Shown: in pieces, positions 1-5,533 of the stretch | Layout: each line of letters starts with the position of its first letter | Position numbering within the stretch: the stretch's first letter is position 1 | Assembly (NCBI GenBank): GCA_964501705.1 | Contig: CAZCUQ010000071.1 | Location: forward strand, 1-9,391 | Direction: 5' to 3' | Source of the DNA: RGIG4694 sp964501705 | GTDB lineage: Bacteria > Bacillota > Clostridia > Oscillospirales > Ruminococcaceae | Length of the DNA: 9,391 nt | Notes under the pieces: model-generated | The model's input: the letters and a program-made list of their open reading frames with translations, nothing else | Told to the model about the DNA's origin: nothing | Databases searched by the model: none | Made by a program: the position numbers and the translations under genes

Positions 1-55
1 CCCACGGCCTCTACCACCCCAAGGTAGCGCTCTAGCCAAACTGAGCTACACCCCG
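1..55 (-). tRNA. tRNA-Pro (anticodon GGG), 3' part cut off by window edge
   Basis: Reading the minus strand from 55 downwards gives a 5' acceptor strand CGGGGTG, TA, a D-stem GCTC/GAGC, then an anticodon stem CTACC/GGTAG enclosing the seven-base loop TTGGGGT. The loop places GGG at positions 34-36, which decodes proline codons (CCC/CCU). A short variable region and the first T-stem bases (GTGGG) follow. The T-loop, the 3' acceptor strand and any CCA end lie outside the window. It is transcribed away from the acetyltransferase gene, from its own promoter 18 bp upstream. Confidence 0.93.
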
Positions 56-72
56 TGTCAATCAACAAGTAT

Positions 73-101
73 ATTATATCATAAAAAGCAAAGCTTGTCA
101 A
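73..101 (-). promoter_or_regulatory. Consensus sigma-A promoter of the tRNA-Pro gene
   Basis: On the minus strand there is a perfect TTGACA (complement of 96-101), a 17-nt spacer ending in TGA, and a perfect TATAAT (complement of 73-78). This gives both full consensus hexamers and an extended -10. The predicted start is near 66, leaving a leader of about 11 nt before the mature tRNA 5' end at 55. Such a strong promoter fits a stable RNA gene. Confidence 0.88.
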
Positions 102-170
102 GTATTTCCGCAAATTTCAAAAGATAAATTTTCCTTGACAGCAACGTAATATTTGTTTATTTTGCACATA

Positions 171-199
171 TTGACATAATCGGCATAGTAATGTATAAT
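171..199 (+). promoter_or_regulatory. Consensus sigma-A promoter of the GNAT gene
   Basis: TTGACA at 171-176, a 17-nt spacer and TATAAT at 194-199 match the vegetative consensus exactly. The predicted start is near 206, about 30 nt before the ATG. The -10 lies inside a 12-bp AT palindrome (194-205). A second TTGACA at 135-140 is followed 17 nt later by a poor -10 (TATTTT) and could be a weak upstream promoter. Confidence 0.85.
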
Positions 200-235
200 A
201 TTATAGACGAATAAATTAAGATGGAAAGTGATTGA

Positions 236-709
236 ATGATTACATACAGAAAAGCCGAGCCTGCGGATATCAAAACGCTGATTTCCCTGCGTATGGAATA
301 TCTGACCGAAACCCACCCGGAAATGGGAGAAGAAATGTACAACAAAATAAGGGCACAGATACCCGGTTATTTTCAGGAGCATTTAAACCGAGATATTATC
401 GTTTATCTTGCCGAGGACGGCGAAAAAGCCGCGGGCTGCGTATTCTTCGTGCTGATAAACAAGCCCGCAAGTCCCCTCTTTATTACGGGAAAAACGGGTA
501 CGCTCATGAATGTTCTCGTACTGCCCGAATACAGGCGTCGGGGAATAGGAAAAACTCTCGTACAGATGGCTGTGGACGACGGCAAAAAATGGGATCTTTC
601 ATATATTGAGCTTCGTTCCACAAAGGCGGGATATCCTCTTTACAAAGCTTCAGGCTTTTTGGAGGACAAGTCAATCTATATGTCCATGAAGCTGTTCTTT
701 AAAGAATAA
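236..709 (+). CDS. GNAT-family N-acetyltransferase
   Basis: This 157-residue protein is a single GNAT domain, the usual size for a stand-alone cytosolic acetyl-CoA-dependent acetyltransferase. The acetyl-CoA pyrophosphate loop (motif A) is clear: strand MNVLVLP (91-97) runs into RRRGIGK (100-106), matching R-x-x-G-x-G. The C-terminal part has the YPLYKASGF segment (133-141), the typical motif B strand-helix with a tyrosine near CoA sulphur. The start at 236 is supported by GGAAAG at 223-228, 7 nt upstream; an ATTG start four bases earlier would be in another frame. The gene stands alone between its own promoter and a terminator shared with convergent rplL. The substrate (small molecule, peptide or protein amine) cannot be told from sequence. 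N-terminal residues 1-60 are helical and charged, as is normal for the acceptor-binding side. Confidence 0.9.
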   Translation: MITYRKAEPADIKTLISLRMEYLTETHPEMGEEMYNKIRAQIPGYFQEHLNRDIIVYLAEDGEKAAGCVFFVLINKPASPLFITGKTGTLMNVLVLPEYRRRGIGKTLVQMAVDDGKKWDLSYIELRSTKAGYPLYKASGFLEDKSIYMSMKLFFKE

Positions 710-718
710 AAAATACCA

Positions 719-750
719 AAAAACCTCCCGAAAATCTGCGGGAGGTTTTT
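719..750. terminator. Bidirectional intrinsic terminator between GNAT gene and rplL
   Basis: A 12-bp perfect stem (719-730 with 739-750) has a CCTCCCG/CGGGAGG core flanked by A5 on one side and T5 on the other, with an 8-nt loop. A run of T follows on both strands, so it can stop the plus-strand GNAT transcript (stop codon 9 nt upstream) and the minus-strand rplJL transcript (stop codon 17 nt away). Confidence 0.93.
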
Positions 751-767
751 CATATGAAAATGATCTC

Positions 768-1142
768 TTACTTGAGTTCAACAGTAGCGCCTGCTGCTTC
801 GAGCTTAGCCTTGAGTTCCTCAGCCTCAGCCTTGGGAGCTGCTTCCTTGAGAGCCTTGGGAGCGGATTCAACAAGTTCCTTAGCTTCCTTGAGGGAAAGA
901 CCGCAAGCGTCCTTGACAGCCTTGATAACATCCATCTTCTTTTCGCCGTAGGAAGCGAGAACGACATCGAATTCAGTCTTTTCAGCTTCTGCGGGAGCTG
1001 CCGCTCCGGCTGGGCCGCCCGCAACTGCAATAGCAGCTGTTACGCCGAATTCTTCCTGAATAGCGTCTACGAGTTCGGAGAGTTCAAGAACGGTAAGCGT
1101 CTTGATTTCTTCGATCATATTTGTAATTTTTTCCGAAGCCAT
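768..1142 (-). CDS. rplL: Large ribosomal subunit protein bL12 (L7/L12)
   Basis: This 124-residue protein has the expected length and layout of L7/L12, the mobile stalk of the 50S subunit that recruits the translational GTPases. Residues 1-33 form the helical dimerisation domain that binds L10. Residues 34-55 form the Ala/Gly/Pro-rich hinge (AGGPAGAAAPAEA). Residues 56-124 form the globular factor-binding domain, with GLSLKEAKELVESAP (81-95) nearly identical to the family signature, ending in GATVELK. The start is supported by AAAGGAGA (complement of 1151-1158) 8 nt upstream. It follows rplJ after a 47-nt gap with no terminator, so the two are co-transcribed; its strong ribosome binding site suits the multiple copies of L12 made per L10. 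No rpoB follows: the unit ends at a terminator and meets a convergent acetyltransferase gene. Confidence 0.98.
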   Translation of the reverse strand: MASEKITNMIEEIKTLTVLELSELVDAIQEEFGVTAAIAVAGGPAGAAAPAEAEKTEFDVVLASYGEKKMDVIKAVKDACGLSLKEAKELVESAPKALKEAAPKAEAEELKAKLEAAGATVELK

Positions 1143-1190
1143 GATAATAATCTCCTTTATAATTTTTAATTAGCCGCGCAAAGCAAATAA

Positions 1191-1703
1191 TTATGCCGCA
1201 CCTTCCTCTGCTTTTTTGTCCGCAACCGCCTTGATAGTAGCGGCAAGCTTCTGCATGGGTCCCTGAAGAGAGCCGACGAGCTGTGCAAGAAGAACATCCC
1301 TTGAGGGAATCTTCGAGAGAGCCTTTACTCCGTTTTCGTCATAGATAACGCCGTCAACATAACCTGCTTTAAGGTTGAAGTAGTTGTCATGAGCATCCGC
1401 GAATTTTCCGAGAATACGCGCAGGAGCCGTCTGGTCATCATTGGAAACCGCGAAAGCCGTTGTTCCCTCAAGAACATTTGTAATCTCGTCCATTCCGGCG
1501 TTTTTGAACGCAAAACGAAGCATAGTGTTCTTTTCTACGAAGTAGGTAACGCCCGCCTCACGAAGCTCTCTTCTGAGCTTGGTGTCATCCTCAACGGAAA
1601 TTCCCTTATAATCAACGAGAACACCCGCGCAGGAATTTTTAATGGTTTCGGTAAGAGCGTCTACCTTAGCTTTCTTTGATTCAAGAATTTTTTCGCTTGG
1701 CAT
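1191..1703 (-). CDS. rplJ: Large ribosomal subunit protein uL10
   Basis: This 170-residue protein is L10, which anchors L7/L12 dimers to the 23S rRNA GTPase-associated region. The N-terminal RNA-binding domain has the family pattern LVDYKGISVEDDTKLR (29-44), ELREAGV (46-52) and EKNTMLR (57-63). The C-terminal Ala/Lys-rich helix (about 145-170) is where L12 dimers dock. I chose the ATG at 1701-1703 because GGAGGTGA (complement of 1711-1718) lies 7 nt upstream. An in-frame ATG 14 codons earlier (1743-1745) would translate through that ribosome binding site and adds residues not found in L10. It is the first gene of rplJ-rplL and is preceded by an autoregulatory leader and attenuator. No rplK or rplA is present upstream; galE is there instead. 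Confidence 0.97.
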   Translation of the reverse strand: MPSEKILESKKAKVDALTETIKNSCAGVLVDYKGISVEDDTKLRRELREAGVTYFVEKNTMLRFAFKNAGMDEITNVLEGTTAFAVSNDDQTAPARILGKFADAHDNYFNLKAGYVDGVIYDENGVKALSKIPSRDVLLAQLVGSLQGPMQKLAATIKAVADKKAEEGAA

Positions 1704-1743
1704 AGTAATTTCACCTCCAACAAAATGATAAACTATCCCATTC

Positions 1744-1781
1744 AAAAGAAAAATCCTTTTTCCGAAAAGAAGAAAAAGGAT
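1744..1781 (-). terminator. Attenuator hairpin in the rplJ leader
   Basis: On the minus strand the RNA has ATCCTTTTTC, a 9-nt loop and GAAAAAGGAT (1772-1781 pairing with 1753-1762, 10 bp perfect), followed by a T-rich tail (1752-1744). It lies about 100 nt after the predicted transcription start and 41 nt before the rplJ start codon. A terminator inside the leader, between promoter and gene, is what attenuation requires. Partly overlapping it, the upstream segment 1804-1813 can pair with its 5' arm instead. Confidence 0.85.
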
Positions 1782-1800
1782 ACAAACATCTTAAATGCAT

Positions 1801-1880
1801 ATTATCTTTTTCCTCGGCAGGAATTACGGATATTAAGTCCACCTGCTGTCTTTAGAATACGATAGCTTGTCTTATCAGAC
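1801..1880 (-). promoter_or_regulatory. L10 ribosomal-protein leader (autoregulatory mRNA element)
   Basis: The minus-strand RNA contains GACAGCAGG (1850-1842) and, after a short internal hairpin (GGA/TCC), CCTGCCGAGG (1821-1812). GCAGG pairs with CCTGC. This is the characteristic core of the L10 leader found before rplJ in many Bacillota, where the L10-(L12)4 complex binds its own mRNA and lowers expression. The element begins at about the predicted transcription start and is followed by an attenuator, consistent with control at transcription elongation. I identify it by motif and location. Confidence 0.9.
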
Positions 1881-1886
1881 ATAAAT

Positions 1887-1915
1887 ATGATATCACACCG
1901 ACAAGTATTTGTCAA
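1887..1915 (-). promoter_or_regulatory. Promoter of the rplJ-rplL operon
   Basis: On the minus strand: TTGACA (complement of 1910-1915), a 17-nt spacer ending TGA, and TATCAT (complement of 1887-1892). The -35 is perfect, the -10 matches five of six, and TGn makes an extended -10. The predicted start is near 1880, giving a leader of about 177 nt that holds the L10 element and the attenuator. Confidence 0.87.
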
Positions 1916-2109
1916 TAGTAATTATTTACAATTTCAAAAGAAATATTCGCTAAATAGCAAGCGTTTTTACCAAGGACTGTCTGATTTTTACATTTATAGT
2001 CTTTCCGAAGCGACAGTCATTGCGGCGAGTCACCGTTCATGCTCTCAAATTGCGTTAATTCGAGATTTGCAGGCATAACGAGAACGACATTTACGGAATA
2101 ATCGGAGTA
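1916..2109. other. Gene-free DNA between galE and the rplJ promoter
   Basis: About 190 bp with no coding frame that has a ribosome binding site or recognisable product. It contains a 7-bp inverted repeat (GACTGTC 1975-1981, GACAGTC 2012-2018, 30-nt spacing) and a 4-bp hairpin (1948-1963) with T-rich flanks. No convincing galE terminator is visible, so galE transcripts may end at a weak site here or run on into the rplJ leader. With the leader, the whole gap between the galE stop and the rplJ start is about 400 bp. Confidence 0.6.
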
Positions 2110-3117
2110 TCAGAAGCCATTCGGATTATTTTTTATAAATCTCCATGAATCCTCGCACATTTCGTCAAGATCCTTAGTTGTTTTCCAGTTAAGCTCGCGA
2201 AGAGCCTTTGAAGGATCGGCGTAGCACTCGGCGATATCGCCCGCGCGTCTGTCCGTAATGGTATAAGGTATTTTCACGCCGCTTGCCTTTTCAAATGCCT
2301 TTACGATATCAAGCACGGAGTATCCGATACCCGTACCGAGATTCCAAATTCCCACGCCTTTCATGGTGCGGAGCTTCTCAATAGCCTTGAGATGTGCCGC
2401 CGCCAGGTCAACGACATGAATATAATCTCTTACTCCCGTACCGTCATGGGTGGGGTAATCGTTTCCGAAAACTCGAAGCTCAGGTCTTTTCCCGACCGCG
2501 ACCTGTTGTATGTACGGCATAAGGTTGTTCGGTATTCCCGCGGGATTTTCTCCGATTTTTCCGCTCTTATGAGCGCCGATAGGATTAAAGTATCTCAAAA
2601 GCGCTATGCTCCAGTTGCTGTCCGAAACACAGATATCCTGCAAGATCTGTTCAATGAAAAGCTTTGTGGAACCATACGGATTTGTTGTCGAAAGCGGGAA
2701 ATCCTCTGTAATGGGAACAGTTTTCGGGCTTCCGTAGACAGTTGCCGACGAGCTGAAAACTATCGTTTTGCAGTCGTGTTTTCTCATAACATCTACAAGA
2801 GTGAGCGTTCCCTCAATATTATTGTGATAGTATTCTATAGGTTTTTCCACGGATTCGCCGACTGCCTTTAGTCCCGCAAAATGAATCACCGCTTCTATAT
2901 TGTTTTCCGAGAAAATCTTTTCCATATCCTCGCGGCAAAGCATATCCGCCTTATAGAATCTGAAATCCTTTCCCGAAATTTCGCGGATAAGGTCAACCGC
3001 TTTTTCCTTGGAATTTGAGAAATTATCGAACACCACGATATCTTCGCCCGCGCCGAGAAGCTCGATACAGGTATGTGAGCCGATATATCCCGCGCCGCCG
3101 CTTACCAAAATAGCCAT
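2110..3117 (-). CDS. galE: UDP-glucose 4-epimerase
   Basis: This 335-residue extended short-chain dehydrogenase/reductase interconverts UDP-glucose and UDP-galactose in the cytosol using bound NAD (Leloir pathway; supply of galactosyl donors for envelope sugars). The Rossmann motif GGAGYIG is at 7-13. The catalytic region is SSSATVYG (122-129), with the active-site Tyr/Lys in YGSTK (Y148, K152). The substrate-binding stretches FNPIGAHKSG (177-186) and IPNNLMPY (195-202) match GalE closely. Length is standard. Residue 298, in AECYAD, is Cys where E. coli GalE has Tyr299; Cys at this place in human GALE goes with acceptance of N-acetylated sugars, so a UDP-GlcNAc/UDP-GalNAc activity is plausible. 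The start is supported by GGAGG (complement of 3126-3130) 8 nt upstream. It is a single-gene unit with its own promoter; no galK/galT is in the window, favouring an envelope-sugar role. Confidence 0.96.
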   Translation of the reverse strand: MAILVSGGAGYIGSHTCIELLGAGEDIVVFDNFSNSKEKAVDLIREISGKDFRFYKADMLCREDMEKIFSENNIEAVIHFAGLKAVGESVEKPIEYYHNNIEGTLTLVDVMRKHDCKTIVFSSSATVYGSPKTVPITEDFPLSTTNPYGSTKLFIEQILQDICVSDSNWSIALLRYFNPIGAHKSGKIGENPAGIPNNLMPYIQQVAVGKRPELRVFGNDYPTHDGTGVRDYIHVVDLAAAHLKAIEKLRTMKGVGIWNLGTGIGYSVLDIVKAFEKASGVKIPYTITDRRAGDIAECYADPSKALRELNWKTTKDLDEMCEDSWRFIKNNPNGF

Positions 3118-3159
3118 ATGCAGATCCTCCGTTTAATTATTTTTTGTTCTTTCTAATTT

Positions 3160-3187
3160 ATTATATCACAGTTTTCAGATAAGTCAA
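3160..3187 (-). promoter_or_regulatory. Promoter of galE
   Basis: On the minus strand: TTGACT (complement of 3182-3187), a 16-nt spacer ending TGA, and a perfect TATAAT (complement of 3160-3165) with extended -10. The predicted start is near 3153, with a 35-nt leader. An 8-bp inverted repeat overlaps the -35. Confidence 0.85.
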
Positions 3188-3207
3188 GAATGATTTTAGG
3201 ACTTATC
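3178..3207. repeat. 8-bp inverted repeat over the galE -35, candidate operator
   Basis: GATAAGTC at 3178-3185 is matched by its exact reverse complement GACTTATC at 3200-3207. The arm starts are 22 bp apart, about two helical turns, as expected for two half-sites on one DNA face bound by a dimeric regulator. The proximal arm covers four bases of the -35 (3182-3187), so binding would compete with RNA polymerase. The intervening 14 bp show no further symmetry. No regulator gene is adjacent. Function is an inference; an 8-bp repeat can occur by chance in this much AT-rich DNA. Confidence 0.4.
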
Positions 3208-3300
3208 ACTTCTTTCGGCGAAAAACTGCGGCATTTCAGACAACTGCGTTGTTTGCATAGCTGCAGTGTATGACAGACCTGAATCCGGGATATTCAGAGT

Positions 3301-3338
3301 AAGAATAAAGGCTGCGTTTTTTTGCAGCCTTTATTCTT
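3301..3338 (-). terminator. Intrinsic terminator of the chemoreceptor gene
   Basis: A 15-bp perfect stem (3301-3315 with 3324-3338) with a GGCTGC/GCAGCC core and an 8-nt loop begins 7 nt after the chemoreceptor stop codon. In the minus-strand RNA the 3' arm continues as a U-rich TTTATTCTT. The plus strand is also T-rich after the core, so it may act in both directions. Confidence 0.88.
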
Positions 3339-3344
3339 TTTAAT

Positions 3345-5276
3345 TTATTCCACTCTGTTGACCTTAAATTTGTCAACCTGTTCCTTGAGCATAGAAGCCT
3401 GTCCGTTAAGCTCTTCGCAGGAAGCCGCGCTTTCTTCAGCTGTTGCGGAGTTCTGCTGAACGACCTCGGATATCTGCGAAAGACCTGTTGTAACCTGAAC
3501 GACTGCGGCAGCCTGTTCTTCGGAAGCTACCGAGATATCTTTTATAAGTTCGTTTGTCTTAACGGTCATATCGGAAACCTCAACCATAGAAGCTTCGCTC
3601 TCTTCAGTCAGCTTACCGCCCTTTTCGACAGCGTCGAGAGTACTCTCGATGATAACGGATGTCTGCTTGGAAGCCTCATCGCTTTTTCCCGCAAGAGAAC
3701 GAACCTCATCCGCCACAACAGCGAAGCCCTTGCCCGCGTCACCTGCTCGTGCTGCCTCAACTGCGGCGTTAAGAGCAAGAATATTTGTCTGGAAAGCGAT
3801 ATCCTTGATAGTGTTGATGATACTTGCCGCCTGTGCGGATTTTTCCTTGATATCCGCCATGGCGTTTCTGAGTTCGACCATTTCCTCGGACTGCGCTTTG
3901 ACCTTGCTGAGAGCCTCTGACGAAAAGTTTTCCGCGCTCTTCGCGTTATCCGCGTTTGTCTTGATCTTAGCGGAGATATCGTTGATAGTAGCCGAAAGCT
4001 CCTGAATGGCGGCTGCCTGGCGCGTTGTACCGTCGGCAAGCAGCTGAGAACCGGTAGCGATCTGATAAGAACCCGATGTAACTTCGTTTGCCGAAAGATC
4101 GAGATTATTTACAACAGCACCCAACTCCTTCTGAATGGAAATCATAGCCTCCTGAATAGCCTTGAAATCGCCTATGTAGTCGATCTTTATTTCTTCGGTG
4201 AAATCTCTGTCGGCCATAGCGCCCATAACTCTTGTGATGTCGGATATGTAAGTTGCAAGCTTTTCCTTGGTTTCCCTGAGGCTTGTGACCATGTCGCCGA
4301 TTTCGTTCTTGGGGAGCTCGATATTTTTATCGTTGGACGCAAGATTTCCCTGTTCCATTGTTTCCGTAATTTCGGAAGCGTATATAACGGGCTTGATAAT
4401 TCGCTTATTGACGATATATGTGATGATGAAAGACGCGCAAATAACAGCGGCTATACCGATAATAACGATTATAATGATGGCGTTGCGGAGCATACTGTCA
4501 TCCTCGGCTGTGGTAATACCCGTCAAATAAGCGCCGAGAACTTCGCCCGAGTTATTTTTGATAGGCTTGATAACAGCTCTGTGGTTTCTGCTGAATATTA
4601 CGATTTCGCCCGAAATCGTCTCGCCATTGTCAATAACTGTCTGCTTTGTTGAATCCGCCATAGCCGTTCCCACAGCGGAAGAACCGTCCTCCTTGGTATT
4701 TGTTGAAGATATTCTCATGCTGCCCGAGAAAAGAGTAACCTCGCAGAGACTTGCTTTCTTGATATCCTGTACATACTGCGTATCGGAGAAATTATAGCAC
4801 ATATAAGCCGTTCCGACCTGATTGCCCGCATCGTTTACAACATCCTCGACCGCGATATAATAGAGAGATTCTCCTTCTTTTGCGTAGAAATCGTTCTCAG
4901 TGACATCGGCGAGATTGATTCCGTTGATCTCACTGCTCTGCCAGAGGATATTTCCGTCCTTGTCAGCGGCAACGCCCTCAACGGCGGAATTTTTGATATA
5001 CGGAGCAAAGCACGTAGCGAGCGTTTCCGTATCCTTCTGCGGGATAGCATCTACAACATCGGGGTTGTCCGCAAGGATAGAGCAGTAATCCGTCATATTT
5101 GACTTATATGTTTCCATTTCGCTGTCAAATGTGCTGCTGGCGGATTCCGTCTGACTTTCAAGGGATTTGTCGATAAGATTGTTAAACTGTATGCTGCTTA
5201 CCACTCCGATGAAAAGTACGGTAATCACAAGCATGATTATAATAGATGATAATAAAGTTTTGCCGACTCTCGACAT
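3345..5276 (-). CDS. Transmembrane methyl-accepting chemotaxis protein with Cache-type sensor
   Basis: This 643-residue protein has the full layout of a class I chemoreceptor that controls CheA through CheW. A short N-terminus is followed by TM1 (about 8-29), an extracellular sensor (about 30-262), TM2 (about 265-288), a HAMP segment (about 289-343), a linker and the cytoplasmic coiled-coil signalling domain to the C-terminus. The hairpin tip at about 488-526 carries the invariant core, including DIAFQTNILALNAAVEAARA (492-511) and GKGFAVVADEVR (515-526). The sensor shows Cache hallmarks: VAADKDGNILW (102-112), a GTAYMCY strand (155-161), and a second VTLFSGSMRISS segment (180-191) leading to GEVLGAYLTGI (244-254), so one or two Cache modules. 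The ligand cannot be told. No C-terminal CheR/CheB-tethering pentapeptide is seen. The start has GGGAGGT (complement of 5284-5290) 7 nt upstream. It is a lone unit with its own promoter and terminator; no che or flagellar genes are nearby. Confidence 0.95.
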   Translation of the reverse strand: MSRVGKTLLSSIIIMLVITVLFIGVVSSIQFNNLIDKSLESQTESASSTFDSEMETYKSNMTDYCSILADNPDVVDAIPQKDTETLATCFAPYIKNSAVEGVAADKDGNILWQSSEINGINLADVTENDFYAKEGESLYYIAVEDVVNDAGNQVGTAYMCYNFSDTQYVQDIKKASLCEVTLFSGSMRISSTNTKEDGSSAVGTAMADSTKQTVIDNGETISGEIVIFSRNHRAVIKPIKNNSGEVLGAYLTGITTAEDDSMLRNAIIIIVIIGIAAVICASFIITYIVNKRIIKPVIYASEITETMEQGNLASNDKNIELPKNEIGDMVTSLRETKEKLATYISDITRVMGAMADRDFTEEIKIDYIGDFKAIQEAMISIQKELGAVVNNLDLSANEVTSGSYQIATGSQLLADGTTRQAAAIQELSATINDISAKIKTNADNAKSAENFSSEALSKVKAQSEEMVELRNAMADIKEKSAQAASIINTIKDIAFQTNILALNAAVEAARAGDAGKGFAVVADEVRSLAGKSDEASKQTSVIIESTLDAVEKGGKLTEESEASMVEVSDMTVKTNELIKDISVASEEQAAAVVQVTTGLSQISEVVQQNSATAEESAASCEELNGQASMLKEQVDKFKVNRVE

Positions 5277-5309
5277 GGTGAATACCTCCCAAGGATATAT
5301 TACTGATTT

Positions 5310-5330
5310 AAAGCGTTATGTTTTCGCTTT
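5310..5330 (-). repeat. Inverted repeat in the chemoreceptor 5' UTR
   Basis: AAAGCG (5310-5315) and CGCTTT (5325-5330) form a 6-bp perfect stem with a 9-nt loop, at about +8 to +28 of the predicted transcript. It could be a 5' mRNA-protecting hairpin or an operator for a regulator. Similar stem-loops sit at the same place in the eno and secG transcripts. Confidence 0.45.
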
Positions 5331-5343
5331 CAAACTATTAATA

Positions 5344-5372
5344 ATTATACCATGTGAAAAAAAATTTGTCAA
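5344..5372 (-). promoter_or_regulatory. Consensus promoter of the chemoreceptor gene
   Basis: On the minus strand: perfect TTGACA (complement of 5367-5372), a 17-nt spacer ending TGG, and perfect TATAAT (complement of 5344-5349), with TGn extended -10. This is a vegetative sigma-A promoter, not the sigma-D/FliA type (TAAA-N15-GCCGATAA) that drives many chemotaxis genes. The predicted start is near 5337, with a leader of about 60 nt. Confidence 0.9.
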
Positions 5373-5480
5373 TAGATAAAGCATAATTTGTCGGATAACA
5401 CAAATTTACGCAAAAAATCTTTGACATTTTAAACATTTAATATCATAAAAATATTTGATTTATTTACCGGGATTCTCACA

Positions 5481-5513
5481 AAGATCTCCCCGAATCCTTT
5501 TCGGGGAGATCTT
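5481..5513 (-). terminator. Intrinsic terminator of eno
   Basis: A 13-bp perfect stem (5481-5493 with 5501-5513; core CTCCCCGA/TCGGGGAG) begins 20 nt after the eno stop codon. On the minus strand only a short TTT follows, so the U-tract is poor, but the stem is long and lies where a terminator is expected. A small palindrome CGGAAATTCCG (5515-5525) lies between the stop codon and the stem. Confidence 0.75.
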
Positions 5514-5533
5514 CCGGAAATTCCGAAAACAGC

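Noticed and set aside
135..163. Second upstream promoter of the GNAT gene (TTGACA, 17 nt, TATTTT)
   Set aside because: The -10 matches only four of six and a perfect promoter lies just downstream; noted only as a possible weak start.
194..205. TATAATATTATA palindrome as an operator
   Set aside because: It is only A and T and follows from the -10 sequence repeating in reverse; no independent sign of regulator binding.
671..1030. 119-codon open frame on the minus strand overlapping rplL
   Set aside because: It overlaps rplL in another frame, the product is a low-complexity Arg/Leu/Ser-rich string, and it crosses the bidirectional terminator.
1704..1745. A longer rplJ starting at 1745 (14 extra residues)
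   Set aside because: The extension translates through the GGAGGTGA ribosome binding site of the shorter start, has no good site of its own, and is not L10-like.
1948..1963. CGCT/AGCG hairpin next to a T-run as a terminator
   Set aside because: The stem has only 4 bp; too weak to call, although it is the best galE terminator candidate.
1887..2078. 63-codon open frame on the plus strand
   Set aside because: It begins inside the rplJ promoter, lacks a ribosome binding site, and its product has no recognisable feature.
3279..3297. CTGAAT/ATTCAG hairpin between galE and the chemoreceptor terminator
   Set aside because: Six base pairs without a T-run, a promoter or any nearby element; the 3208-3300 stretch shows nothing else I can support.
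5421..5449. TTGACA on the plus strand as a promoter
   Set aside because: At 17 nt the -10 is a poor CATAAA and at 14 nt TATCAT is too close; downstream there is only antisense to eno.
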